A stretch of 43,003 nt of DNA from an uncultured Parvularculaceae bacterium. GTDB lineage: Bacteria > Pseudomonadota > Alphaproteobacteria > Caulobacterales > Parvularculaceae. The notes beneath the pieces are model-generated. The model did no database searches, had not been told where the DNA came from, and saw only the letters and a list, made by a program, of their open reading frames with translations. Positions 6,329-15,459 of the stretch are shown one piece after another; positions within the stretch are counted from its first letter, which is position 1, and each line of letters starts with the position of its first letter. Location: assembly GCA_938015425.1 (NCBI GenBank), contig CALLPQ010000013.1, positions 1 to 43,003 of the forward strand. The letters run 5' to 3'. The translations under genes were made by a program, and so were the position numbers.

Positions 6329-7474
6329 TTAAGCATCGAAATATTTAAACAAAGTGTTTTCAAATTCAGATTGCAGGCCAGACCAATCATACTCTTCCGC
6401 CATTTTCCGGGCATTTTGCGACATGGATAACCATTCTTCATCTGTTTGTGTAATGATTTTTTCTATATGTTTTGCAAAAGCTTCCGGTGTTCGTTCCTCG
6501 CATAAAGAACCGGTTTGATCCGTCACTATTTCCGGTGATGCGCCGGCAATGGTGGCGATAACCGGCGTTCTGCAGGCCATGGCCTCCAGCAAAGGAAGGC
6601 CGAACCCTTCATGGTGACTTGTGAATAACCATGCATCGCATGCACTATAGATATCACTAATTTTATCTTGCGGTGGTTTGAGATAAAACTCTGTCCCTTC
6701 GGGTAAAGGGAGTTCACTATCGGGGGGGTGGGCCCCGAAACATATGACTTTAAGGTTAGGTATTGTTTTTTTCAAGATTTCAATAGACTTAAAACCTAAA
6801 TCAACATTTTTTAACCTTACAGATGAATACAGTATACCGACGGTTGGGGTTTCATTTTTTTGTCGCTCTGGTGCGTTAAATTTTTTTGTATCAACACCAT
6901 TAGATATCAAATTGCATCGTGATAGAGCTCCTTTTTGAAAAGAAGACGGCGATAATTTTTGACGCTTAGAAACTGCATCTACCTTTTCGCATAGCCATTG
7001 ACATACCCCTAACTGGATAAATGGATAACGATAAGTATCTTCAACGATTTTAGGGTCTGTGACAGAGGGAAATAAAGGTTCGTACCCTTGAATAAAATAG
7101 ACTTTTTTCCCTTTTACCAGAGGAAAATCCTTTATCCATTGGGCCGTAAGCCAAAAAGTTGCAACAATAAAGTCGGCGTCAGGAACATCTTCTGGTTTGG
7201 GTCCATTGGGGCGTCTAATAATGATAGGAGGGGTATCCTCATTATCGAAATGATCGGTAATGACCGAGTTTTTAGGGAACGAGCGTTCTTTGATAATTGC
7301 ACGGGCGATGGGTCTTATATTTTTGGGAAATTTTTGATGCAGGGTATCCACGCCGATAATTGTAACATGATGGCCTGCTCTTTTTAAAAACCCCGCTTGC
7401 TTGGCGATAATGCGACTGCCACCAGATAAATCTGGATTGCAGACTATAAAAGTGACCTTCATTTTATTTGTCAT
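6329..7474 (-). CDS. GT4-family glycosyltransferase
   Basis: The 381-residue product is a GT-B fold glycosyltransferase of family 4, which moves a sugar from a nucleotide-sugar to a lipid-linked or polysaccharide acceptor on the cytoplasmic face. The N-terminal domain has the Gly-rich acceptor loop (LSGGSRIIAKQAGFL, about 16-30). The C-terminal donor domain has the EX7E motif HHEGFGLPLLEAMACRTPVIA with E289 and E297. Donor and acceptor cannot be deduced. It lies 67 bp downstream of the flippase gene on the same strand, so the two probably form one operon in a polysaccharide locus. Confidence 0.9.
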   Translation of the reverse strand: MTNKMKVTFIVCNPDLSGGSRIIAKQAGFLKRAGHHVTIIGVDTLHQKFPKNIRPIARAIIKERSFPKNSVITDHFDNEDTPPIIIRRPNGPKPEDVPDADFIVATFWLTAQWIKDFPLVKGKKVYFIQGYEPLFPSVTDPKIVEDTYRYPFIQLGVCQWLCEKVDAVSKRQKLSPSSFQKGALSRCNLISNGVDTKKFNAPERQKNETPTVGILYSSVRLKNVDLGFKSIEILKKTIPNLKVICFGAHPPDSELPLPEGTEFYLKPPQDKISDIYSACDAWLFTSHHEGFGLPLLEAMACRTPVIATIAGASPEIVTDQTGSLCEERTPEAFAKHIEKIITQTDEEWLSMSQNARKMAEEYDWSGLQSEFENTLFKYFDA

Positions 7475-7541
7475 TTTTATTACCTATAGTATTTAGTTTT
7501 GGTTGCGAGTTAACCGAATTTAACCTTATTGTTACTGGATA

Positions 7542-8900
7542 TTATTTTACTGTAATCATGATAATTGCTGCGATTATGGCAAGGCAGGCAATTAATGATT
7601 CTCTTACCTTGGAATGTTTTAAAAGATGTTTAGTAAAATACCAAGAGATAGGAACAGAAGAAAGATAGGATAGGGTTGAAAATACAATTGCGGTTTTTTC
7701 GTTGGTTAAATTATAAACAATAGGTGTACCGATCATCATAACAATTGGCGGTAAAAGTGTGATATAGACCATGTTAAGGCTCTTACCCTCAGCGATAACA
7801 AGAATGTTGAGAAGGCGATACGGCAATAACAAAATAATGATTGAGAGATATTTTAGATAAATACCGACTTGCGCAAAATTTTCTGGATAAAGTATACTGA
7901 ACACAATATCCGAAAATAATAATATACCGGAAAAAATAATGGCGCAGGCTACATCCAAAGCCAATCGAAATGTAGAATAGGAATTTTTTAATTTTTCCGG
8001 ATTTTCACGCATAACTTCCGATAAGGCCGGAAGGGCAATACGGGTTAAAACAATATCCATTAATGATACAACGATGATTACCCAAATTGTTGCAACGGCG
8101 TAGAGACCAAAATTAGTGCTGTTCATTAGGGCACCAAAGATCAGTTGATCGCCACGTTGTGTGAGAAAGCCGAAAAACGAAGCAATAATCAGCCATTTGC
8201 CAAAGTCGAATAATTCTTTGAAATAATGTTTGTCGAACTCGAACCCGATTTTGGGCCCTGCAATAAATAGATGAGAGCCCACAGTCATAAAGCCGCTAGC
8301 CATCAACATGCCGACGATTAGGGAAAAAGGGCCAAAGCCGATATAAATAGCCGCAAGGATGGTGACAAATCCGATGACTTGGCTGGCAATTTCCAGAATG
8401 ACCACTCGTTCCATTTTTAAATCACGCTGACATAAAATAACTTTTAAGGAACGGAACCCCTCAAAAAAAGACGTCACGCCGACAGCGATAATGAAATAAG
8501 GTAATCGCGGGTCGGAATATACTGCCTTAATGTCAAAAACCCCCCTTGGTTGAAGCAGGGCAGTGACGCCAGCGACCATAAAAATAATTGTCGCGATTAA
8601 ACAGGCTCTGAGGATTTGCGTAACAAAAGCAGTCGAAAGGAACTTTTTATCATCAATGGAGGCGGATCTGATAACGCTGGTATTAATGCCCAGATCAGAC
8701 ATCATAATAATCAGAATTTGTAATGATATGGCAATGGCCACCAAACCGAATGCCTCGGGCACTAATAACCGTGTCATTGTCAGATTGGAAACCAGACGAA
8801 TGGCTTGGCTTAAACCGAACCCTAGAATAGACCAGCTGCCAGCCAGTTTAACGCGGCTAACCAGACTGGGCCTTGCTATGGGGTTGTTTGTTTCTACCAT
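7542..8900 (-). CDS. Polysaccharide flippase (Wzx-like, MOP superfamily)
   Basis: The 452-residue protein is almost entirely hydrophobic, with about a dozen predicted membrane spans, and starts like lipopolysaccharide flippases of the MOP superfamily (LAGSWSILGFGLSQAIRLVSNLTMTRLLVPEAFGLVAIA). Such proteins move undecaprenyl-linked oligosaccharide repeat units across the inner membrane. The length matches the family. It heads the minus-strand pair with the GT4 glycosyltransferase and is divergent from the polymerase/ligase-like gene at 9123, from which it is separated by 222 bp. Together they form a minimal Wzx/Wzy-style set without chain-length regulator or export genes. Confidence 0.9.
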   Translation of the reverse strand: MVETNNPIARPSLVSRVKLAGSWSILGFGLSQAIRLVSNLTMTRLLVPEAFGLVAIAISLQILIIMMSDLGINTSVIRSASIDDKKFLSTAFVTQILRACLIATIIFMVAGVTALLQPRGVFDIKAVYSDPRLPYFIIAVGVTSFFEGFRSLKVILCQRDLKMERVVILEIASQVIGFVTILAAIYIGFGPFSLIVGMLMASGFMTVGSHLFIAGPKIGFEFDKHYFKELFDFGKWLIIASFFGFLTQRGDQLIFGALMNSTNFGLYAVATIWVIIVVSLMDIVLTRIALPALSEVMRENPEKLKNSYSTFRLALDVACAIIFSGILLFSDIVFSILYPENFAQVGIYLKYLSIIILLLPYRLLNILVIAEGKSLNMVYITLLPPIVMMIGTPIVYNLTNEKTAIVFSTLSYLSSVPISWYFTKHLLKHSKVRESLIACLAIIAAIIMITVK

Positions 8901-8931
8901 GAGCGCTTTTAAAATGTTGCCTTACAAATAG

Positions 8932-8947
8932 GCTTCATTATTGAAGC
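8932..8947. promoter_or_regulatory. Short palindrome in the flippase/polymerase divergent promoter region
   Basis: GCTTCA (8932-8937) and TGAAGC (8942-8947) are perfect inverted repeats with a TTAT spacer, 32 bp upstream of the flippase start and 176 bp upstream of the polymerase-like start. This could be an operator or a 5'-UTR hairpin. Nothing else in the 222-bp gap stands out. Confidence 0.35.
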
Positions 8948-9122
8948 TTTCTTTTGCTAGCTAGATAAATATTTAAGCCATTTTATGGCAATCTGCTTTA
9001 CATACCTTAAAGACTTGAAGATAAAGCGATTTTGGCCATAAAACAGCCTTTAGAGAGATGAATTTGCCCGTAAAGTCAAATCGCGCTAGGGGTAACATCG
9101 TTAAGTATATTGGAAGTGCGTT

Positions 9123-10931
9123 TTGTTAAATCTCGTTAAAGCCCTTGCTGTTATTCTCCCTGTGATCTTTATCGTGTTTTTTGCAGCGCGGTTTGTGTTT
9201 GCTGATATTGTTAATCCGCGCCGAATGGATAAATGGGGCGCATTATTTGCGGGCGTTACGATATTAGGGTTTTTACTGCCTAATTTCTGGCTTATGCTGG
9301 TGAGCTTAGCCCTTATATTGATGTTCTTTGTGATCTTTCGCCTCGAACCTAATCTGCCGGCTTTGTTTGCGCTTTTGGTGTGTGCGTTGCCACCGCAAGA
9401 AAGGCCAATTCCCGGCTTTGGCGGTATTAATCAACTTTTTGCCATTTCCCCTCCGCTCTTGATGTCCATTATCATTTTATTGGCGGGGCTGTTTTATACA
9501 AGGCGCATGGGCGCAAAGTTAAACGGAATTATCATTACGGACCTGTTTATGTACGGGTTTGTGTTGGTTAGCTTTGTTCTGGCTTTTCGGGATACGAGTT
9601 TTACGGATGGTTTGCGTGCCGTATGGTTGGTCTTTGTGTCAGTCTTCTTACCCTATTTTATCTTTAGCCGCTGGGCCAAGACAATGGAGGAGATCAAGGT
9701 TATCTGTGTGGCTATCTTGGTGCCTTTACTGGCTTTATCGGCCATGGCCTATCTTGAAACGGTCTTTAAGTGGCATTTCTATGAAATGCCTGCTGCGAAT
9801 TGGCATGATTTAAAGATAGCCCTATATTCCTATCGGTCCGGTTTCTTGCGGGTTTATGCGTCTATTACGGGACCGATTGAATTTGGCTTTTTGTTGATGA
9901 TCGCCATGAGCCTTGCATTTGCGGTTAAAGGGAGCGGCGTTTCGAAGAAACTGAGTACCATAGGAATTTTGGGGATTGCAGGCGCGTTATTATTGACATT
10001 TTCACGTGGCCCATGGTTTGGGGCTATTTTGATGATAGGAATGTTTGTTATTTCAGGACCCAAAGGGTTAACCCGCGGCTTCCTTGCCGGTGTTGCCGGG
10101 ATGTTCGGATTGGTAATATTGGCATTGTCTCCGATGGGAGATCAGGTGTTATCGTTACTGCCCTTCTTTGGAGACTTGGACGCGGGCGGAGGTACATATT
10201 CCTATCGGCAGAAATTATTCGAAAACGGCCTGGAAGTCATGTTGCAAAACCCCTTATTTGGCTCTGCTAATTTTTACGATAATCCGAAAATTCAAGAACT
10301 TGTTCAAGGGCAAGGGATTGTTGATCTTGTGAATAGTTATATTCAGGTGGGGTTAGCAAAGGGCTTTGTGGGGCTATTTTTATTCGTTGGGATATTGTTA
10401 ACTTCTATCTTTGCAGCATGGCGGGCGATGCGCATTTTAGCGCCGATTTCTCTTGAAATGTCTGGATATGCGCGTGCTTTCTTTGCGGCCATGATCGGTG
10501 TGTTGTTGGTTATCGCTACCACCAGTTCCATTGCGCAAGTGCCAATTTTTTATTGGTTGCTTGCAGGTTTATGCGTTTCTATTCGGCGGCTTGCCTTTAT
10601 TGCAAAACGTGATGGCTTTGAAGCGGTAGCGGGTGCCACTTTTAACCGTGGAGATAAACCGGTTAAAGGTAAGAATGATCACCGTGATAGCTCCATAAGG
10701 GCAGCGCGTGGAGGGAATGGCGATAAAGCTGGCTTCGGGGAAGGCGCTGTCAAACCCGAAGATCAAGATGCGGAAGCATTAGCGCATCAAAAGCGCAATG
10801 AAGACCGAAAACAGGCTGCCCAGATGCAATCGGTGCCGGCTCATTTAAGGCAATATCAAATTAGAAAACCTGAAAACGCGTCTTCTGGTAAAGCTTCTTC
10901 AGGAAAGCCCACAAAAGGGGATAAGAGTTAA
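9123..10931 (+). CDS. O-antigen polymerase/ligase-like membrane protein (Wzy/WaaL type)
   Basis: The 602-residue protein has about a dozen membrane spans over residues 1-500, a large periplasmic loop, and a hydrophilic Lys/Glu/Gly-rich cytoplasmic tail of about 100 residues. LLTFSRGPWFGAIL (about residues 290-303) is the conserved strip of the O-antigen ligase (Wzy_C) family. Members either polymerise repeat units or ligate glycan to lipid A or proteins; sequence alone does not decide. I place the start at the TTG at 9123, which has GGAAG (9112-9116) six bases upstream. It is divergent from the flippase and glycosyltransferase. Copy B of the intergenic element begins 54 bp after its stop. Confidence 0.88.
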   Translation: MLNLVKALAVILPVIFIVFFAARFVFADIVNPRRMDKWGALFAGVTILGFLLPNFWLMLVSLALILMFFVIFRLEPNLPALFALLVCALPPQERPIPGFGGINQLFAISPPLLMSIIILLAGLFYTRRMGAKLNGIIITDLFMYGFVLVSFVLAFRDTSFTDGLRAVWLVFVSVFLPYFIFSRWAKTMEEIKVICVAILVPLLALSAMAYLETVFKWHFYEMPAANWHDLKIALYSYRSGFLRVYASITGPIEFGFLLMIAMSLAFAVKGSGVSKKLSTIGILGIAGALLLTFSRGPWFGAILMIGMFVISGPKGLTRGFLAGVAGMFGLVILALSPMGDQVLSLLPFFGDLDAGGGTYSYRQKLFENGLEVMLQNPLFGSANFYDNPKIQELVQGQGIVDLVNSYIQVGLAKGFVGLFLFVGILLTSIFAAWRAMRILAPISLEMSGYARAFFAAMIGVLLVIATTSSIAQVPIFYWLLAGLCVSIRRLAFIAKRDGFEAVAGATFNRGDKPVKGKNDHRDSSIRAARGGNGDKAGFGEGAVKPEDQDAEALAHQKRNEDRKQAAQMQSVPAHLRQYQIRKPENASSGKASSGKPTKGDKS

Positions 10932-11452
10932 ACTACTCTTCCATGATATTGCTGCCATCTGTAAGGTTTGAAGTTTCTCAGAGCCTGAAACAAAAATCGT
11001 TAAACGCCTTCAGCAGGTTGTAAATCAGACATTCATTTCAACAATTTCACACGGTTTCGGCTCTAATTCTTTCAAGTGAGAGCCTGAGGTGTAACGCGTT
11101 GGGGCAAACTGACGTCTGATCCACTGCTTTTTATATCTTCTCTCGCTTTTCCGTTTAGGCTCTTAGGCTTATGTAATAACGTTTATATCTTTACGGCTTT
11201 TTATCGGGTTTTTAAAAATAGGCTTTTCTTTGAGGCCTAATAGGGTACCTTATGTTTCAAGATTAATGAGTCGAACCTTGGTGAACGGCTTGATAGTTTA
11301 AGGTCCTAATTATTTAAAATCTAAACTGTTTAGGCCCAAGTCAGCTTAGTTTATCATTATAGTTACATCACTGAAAATTTTTCTAAACCCTAACCCTTTC
11401 AACGATGCGAAATTAACAAACCAGAATTTAGCCACACAAGACGGAGCATATT
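10932..11452. other. Intergenic region with repeat element copy B
   Basis: This 521-bp gap holds copy B of the element (10985-11165) and an AT-rich stretch leading to pepA. The pepA ribosome binding site GGAG (11443-11446) lies six bases before its ATG. I see no gene, and no clear T-tailed terminator for the upstream gene. Confidence 0.65.
10985..11165 (+). repeat. Intergenic element, copy B (possible structured RNA)
   Basis: This is the second copy of the element at 5813-5990, in the same orientation. The outer stem is kept as TCAGAC (11025-11030) with GTCTGA (11114-11119). The inner stem is longer here, GGCTCT (11059-11064) with AGAGCC (11079-11084). Between the two copies the outer helix keeps its span (94 against 95 bases), which favours a structural constraint over chance. 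Confidence 0.7.
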
Positions 11453-12955
11453 ATGCAAGTTACCTTTTCCAAAGCTGCCATGCCAAAAACAGGCGCCATC
11501 ATCATCCCTTGTTTGGAAGGGGCGTATGAAACGAAAGCGTTCAAAGCTGTTGATAAGACAACAAAAGGGGCTTTGGTACGGGCAGCAAAAGCGGGTAACT
11601 TTCAAGGAAAAAAAGGCCAAGTGCAACTGGTGGTTGGCCCCGCAGGATTTTCAAACGGTCATATCGTTTTAGTGGGCGCCGGTAAGGCGAGTGATTTTTC
11701 TTTAAATATTGCCGAGGAAGTAGGGGGCAATGCTCTGGCTAAAACCATTGGCCTTAGAGAAAAAGCGCTCTTGATTATGATGGACCATTTTGAAGTGGAG
11801 GGAGTTTGCTCCGCCGCTATTGCTGCACATATGGCGTTTGGTGCGCGTCTTCGCGGATATCGTTTTGATCATTATCGCACGACTTTGGAAAAGAACGAGA
11901 AAATGATCATTACAAAGATTGGTATCTATAATGCCGATTCTGGTGCGAAAGCAGCCTATCATGATCTAGATGCTTTGGCGGAGGGTATTTTTCTGACCCG
12001 CGATCTTGTTTCCGAACCTGCTAATATTCTCTATCCTGAGAGTTTTGCCCAAAAATGTCGTGCTTTGGAAGAGCTTGGCATAAGGGTTAAAATTCTTGGC
12101 GAAAAGGAAATGGAAAAACTTGGCATGGGCTCGCTTTTGGGTGTCGGGCAAGGCTCCGTGCGGGAAAGTAAGCTCGTGGCCATGGAGTGGCGTGGCGGCG
12201 CAAAAAATGACGATGTTGTCTGCCTTGTTGGTAAGGGCGTGACTTTTGATACGGGCGGAATTTCCATTAAGCCAGCTGGCGGTATGGAAGATATGAAATG
12301 GGATATGGGCGGCGCGGGGGCTGTAACCGGGGCTATGGCGGCGATAGCGGGACGTAAAGCGAGAGCAAATGTGATCGGGGTTATTGGCCTGGTTGAGAAC
12401 ATGCCCGATGGCAACGCCCAGCGCCCCGGAGATGTTGTAACCTCCATGTCTGGCAAAACCATCGAAGTTTTGAATACCGATGCCGAAGGGCGTCTTGTGT
12501 TGGCGGATGCTTTATGGTGGGCGCAAGAAACCTATAACCCTAAAGTCGTGATTGATTTGGCGACCTTAACAGGGGCGATTATTATTTCACTGGCGCATGA
12601 ATTTGGCGGTGTGTTTTCTAATAATGATGATCTGGCTACGGATTTGATTGATGCGGGTAAAGCCACAGGAGATCTATTGTGGCATATGCCGTTGACCAAG
12701 GCTCATTATAATATGATCAAATCCCCAATTGCCGATATTAAAAATATTGGTGGGCGCGGTGCGGGGTCTTCAACGGCGGCTTCCTTTTTAGGTAATTTCA
12801 TAAAAGATGGAGTTGATTGGGCACACCTTGATATTGCGGGGATGGCGTGGAATAATAAAGATACCGCGTTGATCCCTAAAGGGGGTTCTGGTTACGGGGT
12901 GCGCTTGCTAGATCAGTATGTGCGTAAACATTTTGAAGCAAACCCTGATCAATAA
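11453..12955 (+). CDS. pepA: Leucyl aminopeptidase (M17, PepA)
   Basis: This is a cytosolic hexameric di-metal aminopeptidase that removes N-terminal residues from peptides; some PepA proteins also bind DNA. The 500-residue product has an N-terminal macro-like domain and a C-terminal catalytic domain. The latter carries VGKGVTFDTGGISIKPAGG (K261, D266 and K273 in the metal and catalytic site) and NTDAEGRLVLADAL (N341-D343-E345-R347), the M17 signature. The ATG at 11453 has GGAG six bases upstream. The gene for DNA polymerase III chi starts 39 bp after its stop, a pairing (pepA-holC) seen in many Proteobacteria. Confidence 0.96.
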   Translation: MQVTFSKAAMPKTGAIIIPCLEGAYETKAFKAVDKTTKGALVRAAKAGNFQGKKGQVQLVVGPAGFSNGHIVLVGAGKASDFSLNIAEEVGGNALAKTIGLREKALLIMMDHFEVEGVCSAAIAAHMAFGARLRGYRFDHYRTTLEKNEKMIITKIGIYNADSGAKAAYHDLDALAEGIFLTRDLVSEPANILYPESFAQKCRALEELGIRVKILGEKEMEKLGMGSLLGVGQGSVRESKLVAMEWRGGAKNDDVVCLVGKGVTFDTGGISIKPAGGMEDMKWDMGGAGAVTGAMAAIAGRKARANVIGVIGLVENMPDGNAQRPGDVVTSMSGKTIEVLNTDAEGRLVLADALWWAQETYNPKVVIDLATLTGAIIISLAHEFGGVFSNNDDLATDLIDAGKATGDLLWHMPLTKAHYNMIKSPIADIKNIGGRGAGSSTAASFLGNFIKDGVDWAHLDIAGMAWNNKDTALIPKGGSGYGVRLLDQYVRKHFEANPDQ

Positions 12956-12994
12956 AATAACCCTCTGAGCAAAGGCGATGATGGCGCCTCATTT

Positions 12995-13510
12995 ATGACT
13001 GAAATCTTGTTCTATCATTTGGAACGCACAAACCTTGAAACCGTGTTACCGGGCTTGCTAGAGAAAAGCTTGTCGCGCGGTTGGCGGGCCTTGGTGGTGA
13101 CGGGAAGTGTTGAGAAAATGGAAGCGCTTGATAGTCATTTATGGACCTACCGTGATGAAAGTTTTCTGCCTCATAACGTAATGGGTAAAAGCCAGACGCC
13201 ACAAGAAGAACCTGTATTATTGCAGCATGAAAAAGAAATGCATGCGGAGCATTATCAATCACCAGCCAATAAAGCGAATTTGATCTTTTTTGTTGACGGA
13301 GCTGTAAGTGATGTTGAGAACCTGAAGGGGTTTGAGCGGTGTGTAACCATTTTTGATGGCCGCGATGAAGAAGCACTAACCAATGCCAGACAGTTTTGGA
13401 AATCTATCAAAGAGGCGGGAGAAGCATTTGATCCGACCTATTGGCAACAAGGAGATAATGGGCGTTGGCAACAACAAGGGGCTGGACAAAAGAATAACCA
13501 AAGCGAATGA
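12995..13510 (+). CDS. holC: DNA polymerase III subunit chi (HolC)
   Basis: HolC is the clamp-loader accessory subunit that links the psi subunit to single-strand binding protein. The 171-residue product matches the family: ILFYHLERTNLETVLPGLLEKSLSRG at the N-terminus, then LDSHLWTYRDESFLPH (about 46-61), PVLL, and NLIFFVDGAV followed by FERCVTIFDG. The C-terminus is Gln/Gly-rich and likely disordered. Its position directly after pepA supports the call. Confidence 0.93.
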   Translation: MTEILFYHLERTNLETVLPGLLEKSLSRGWRALVVTGSVEKMEALDSHLWTYRDESFLPHNVMGKSQTPQEEPVLLQHEKEMHAEHYQSPANKANLIFFVDGAVSDVENLKGFERCVTIFDGRDEEALTNARQFWKSIKEAGEAFDPTYWQQGDNGRWQQQGAGQKNNQSE

Positions 13511-13803
13511 TTGATTTTTTTTGGTGATGCTTTGTAAATATGTATCGTATGCTGATAATTTAAATAAGAATTGGCTTAGAAGTCACGGTGCGGTGGGGGT
13601 TTGGGCTTCAACAAGGTGTTATCTAGATGGGTTTTGGGTGGAAAGAGGTTTATTTTTAACCTTTATTGTTATACCATCTTATCAAGAAAATTAAATTTGG
13701 TTTATTCGGTATTTGTTTATTTAAAGTCAGTTTTATGGGGCTGGCTTGTGGGCAGAATGCCTTTATCTTGTATAAAAGACTTGTTAATTTAAGGGTTTCG
13801 ATT

Positions 13804-14919
13804 GTGATAATAAGCTCGCCGTTTAAATTTGGTTTCTCGTTATATAAATTTGGTACAAAGTGTCTTTTAAGTGTGTTCATTCTCTCCATGATGACGGGAG
13901 GAAAAACCCTTGCCCAACAAACTTCATCTCCCCCTCCAGCTTCAATCAAAAAGAGCGTTATGGTGAAAAGAACGCCGCTGACCATCCTCATTCATGGGGG
14001 TGCGGGTGAGTTGGTGCGCGGGCGATATTCAGCTTCTATTGATGCTGCCTATAAAGCCAAACTTACGGAAGCGTTAGAGCTTGCCTATTCTGTTCTGGAA
14101 GATGGCGGTAGTGCCATGGACGCTGTTGAAATCGCGATTGTGACAATGGAAGACAGTCCTTTGTTTAATGCGGGGCGGGGCGCTGTGTTTACGCGTGATG
14201 GTAAAAACGAATTAGATGCAGCGATAATGGATGGTGCCACTCTTGATGCGGGTGCTATTGCCGGGGTGAGAAAAGTTAAAAACCCCATCAGGCTGGCCCG
14301 TAAAGTGCTGGAAGAATCCGATCATGTGATGTTTGCCCGTGAGGGCGCTGAAGAGTTCGCAAAAGATTATGATGTTGAAACGGTCAAACCCAAATATTTC
14401 TTCACCGAGGCGCGTTGGCGTTCGTATAAGGAGGGATTAGCCGCGGAAAAGCGCGCGCGAAAAGCCAAGAAGAAAGCAAAACTTGATTTTGATTTTAAAT
14501 ACGGAACTGTTGGCGCGGTGGCCCTTGATAGAAATGGTAATCTTGCGGCTGGTACCTCCACCGGGGGGACGACGTTAAAGCGGTGGGGGCGGGTTGGCGA
14601 TGCCCCTATCATTGGCGCAGGAACTTATGCGGATAATCGCTCATGCGCTGTTTCAACCACGGGGCGTGGTGAATTCTTCATGCGGCTGACTGTGGCGCGT
14701 GATATTTGCGCCCAAGTTGAATATGGCGGTAAATCCGTTAAAGAGGCGGCGAATGATGTGATGTTTAATCGCTTGCAACGCCTTGGCGGCGATGGCGGCG
14801 CTATCGTTCTGGCGAGGGATGGCAGTTATACTCTGTCATTTTCTAGCGCGGGTATGTTTCGCGGCGTTAAGCAACAGAATGGCGAAACATCGGTTGCTAT
14901 CTATAAAGATGAAAAATAG
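13804..14919 (+). CDS. Exported isoaspartyl peptidase/L-asparaginase (Ntn hydrolase, family T2)
   Basis: The enzyme hydrolyses isoaspartyl dipeptides and asparagine and matures by self-cleavage into alpha and beta subunits. The frame is open back to 13666, but I choose the GTG at 13804. AAGGG lies eight bases upstream, and the product then starts with a good signal peptide ending near GGKTLAQQ, giving 371 residues. The alpha part has LTILIHGGAGELVRG and FNAGRGAVFTRDGKNELDAA. A basic linker precedes the nucleophile Thr235 in YGTVGAVALDRNGNLAAGTS. STTGRGEFFMR and GGDGGAIVLARDG follow. The product should be periplasmic. The gene stands alone. Confidence 0.9.
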   Translation: MIISSPFKFGFSLYKFGTKCLLSVFILSMMTGGKTLAQQTSSPPPASIKKSVMVKRTPLTILIHGGAGELVRGRYSASIDAAYKAKLTEALELAYSVLEDGGSAMDAVEIAIVTMEDSPLFNAGRGAVFTRDGKNELDAAIMDGATLDAGAIAGVRKVKNPIRLARKVLEESDHVMFAREGAEEFAKDYDVETVKPKYFFTEARWRSYKEGLAAEKRARKAKKKAKLDFDFKYGTVGAVALDRNGNLAAGTSTGGTTLKRWGRVGDAPIIGAGTYADNRSCAVSTTGRGEFFMRLTVARDICAQVEYGGKSVKEAANDVMFNRLQRLGGDGGAIVLARDGSYTLSFSSAGMFRGVKQQNGETSVAIYKDEK

Positions 14920-14949
14920 TTTTTGCTGTTAATAAGGGTAAACGCCAAA

Positions 14950-14973
14950 ACATGCCGCGGTTAAACGGCATGT
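14950..14973 (+). terminator. Hairpin after the isoaspartyl peptidase gene
   Basis: ACATGCCG (14950-14957) pairs with CGGCATGT (14966-14973) over an 8-base loop, 31 bp after the stop codon. No T-tract follows, so it is a weak terminator candidate or an RNA-stabilising hairpin. Confidence 0.4.
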
Positions 14974-15093
14974 TAAAGGGGGCATATTAAGTGGAAATAA
15001 ATATAAACTTATAGGGGCACGAAGCTAATTTAGAGCCACTTACTTTAAATCTATTGGACAGCTAAATCAAAAGATTTCACTGTAAAGCCAAAT

Positions 15094-15315
15094 TTAGCTT
15101 TTTGCCCAATTATCAATACCGTGAGAACGAATTTTATTGGTGGCTAGATTAATACCATCAATAATACCTGCGAAATGAGATACAGCATCCGCATCACATT
15201 GGGTCAAGTCCGCACCGATTGAATTATAAAGAGTTTCAATATCCACATCGTGTGCGTAAAGAAATTGCGCTAAAATTACGCGTGTTTGGCTTGGTGATTT
15301 TTTTTGGTTTGACAT
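15094..15315 (-). CDS. Small conserved-looking hypothetical protein
   Basis: I do not recognise this 73-residue soluble protein. It starts MSNQKKSPSQTRVILAQFLY, suggesting a short basic tail followed by a helix, and the rest looks like a small helical domain (DVDIETLYNSIGADL, then FAGIIDGINLATNKIR). ACGGGG lies just upstream of the ATG at 15315, and the gene fills an otherwise empty gap 144 bp downstream of fumC on the same strand. These points support a real gene, with some doubt. Confidence 0.6.
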   Translation of the reverse strand: MSNQKKSPSQTRVILAQFLYAHDVDIETLYNSIGADLTQCDADAVSHFAGIIDGINLATNKIRSHGIDNWAKS

Positions 15316-15459
15316 AATAACCCCGTCTTAAACAAATACAATGAAACCCACATAGATTATGATAATCCATAACAATGCGGAAGCTATAGCAGATATAGCA
15401 AGAGATGAACCAGTTTTAACTTTTTATTATGTTTATTTTTGGGACGCTAAAAGGTTAAC

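Noticed and set aside
7088-7387. 99-codon plus-strand frame inside the glycosyltransferase
   Set aside because: It is antisense to a clear GT4 gene with conserved motifs and has no features of its own.
12031-12462. 143-codon minus-strand frame inside pepA
   Set aside because: It is antisense to the conserved M17 catalytic domain; the Pro/Ser/Thr-rich composition is typical of a shadow frame.
13601-13792. 63-codon plus-strand frame before the isoaspartyl peptidase gene
   Set aside because: It has no ribosome binding site or recognisable motif, and it overlaps the open upstream part of the peptidase frame.
13666-13803. N-terminal extension of the isoaspartyl peptidase to 13666
   Set aside because: The extension would bury the signal peptide, and the GTG at 13804 has a good ribosome binding site eight bases upstream.
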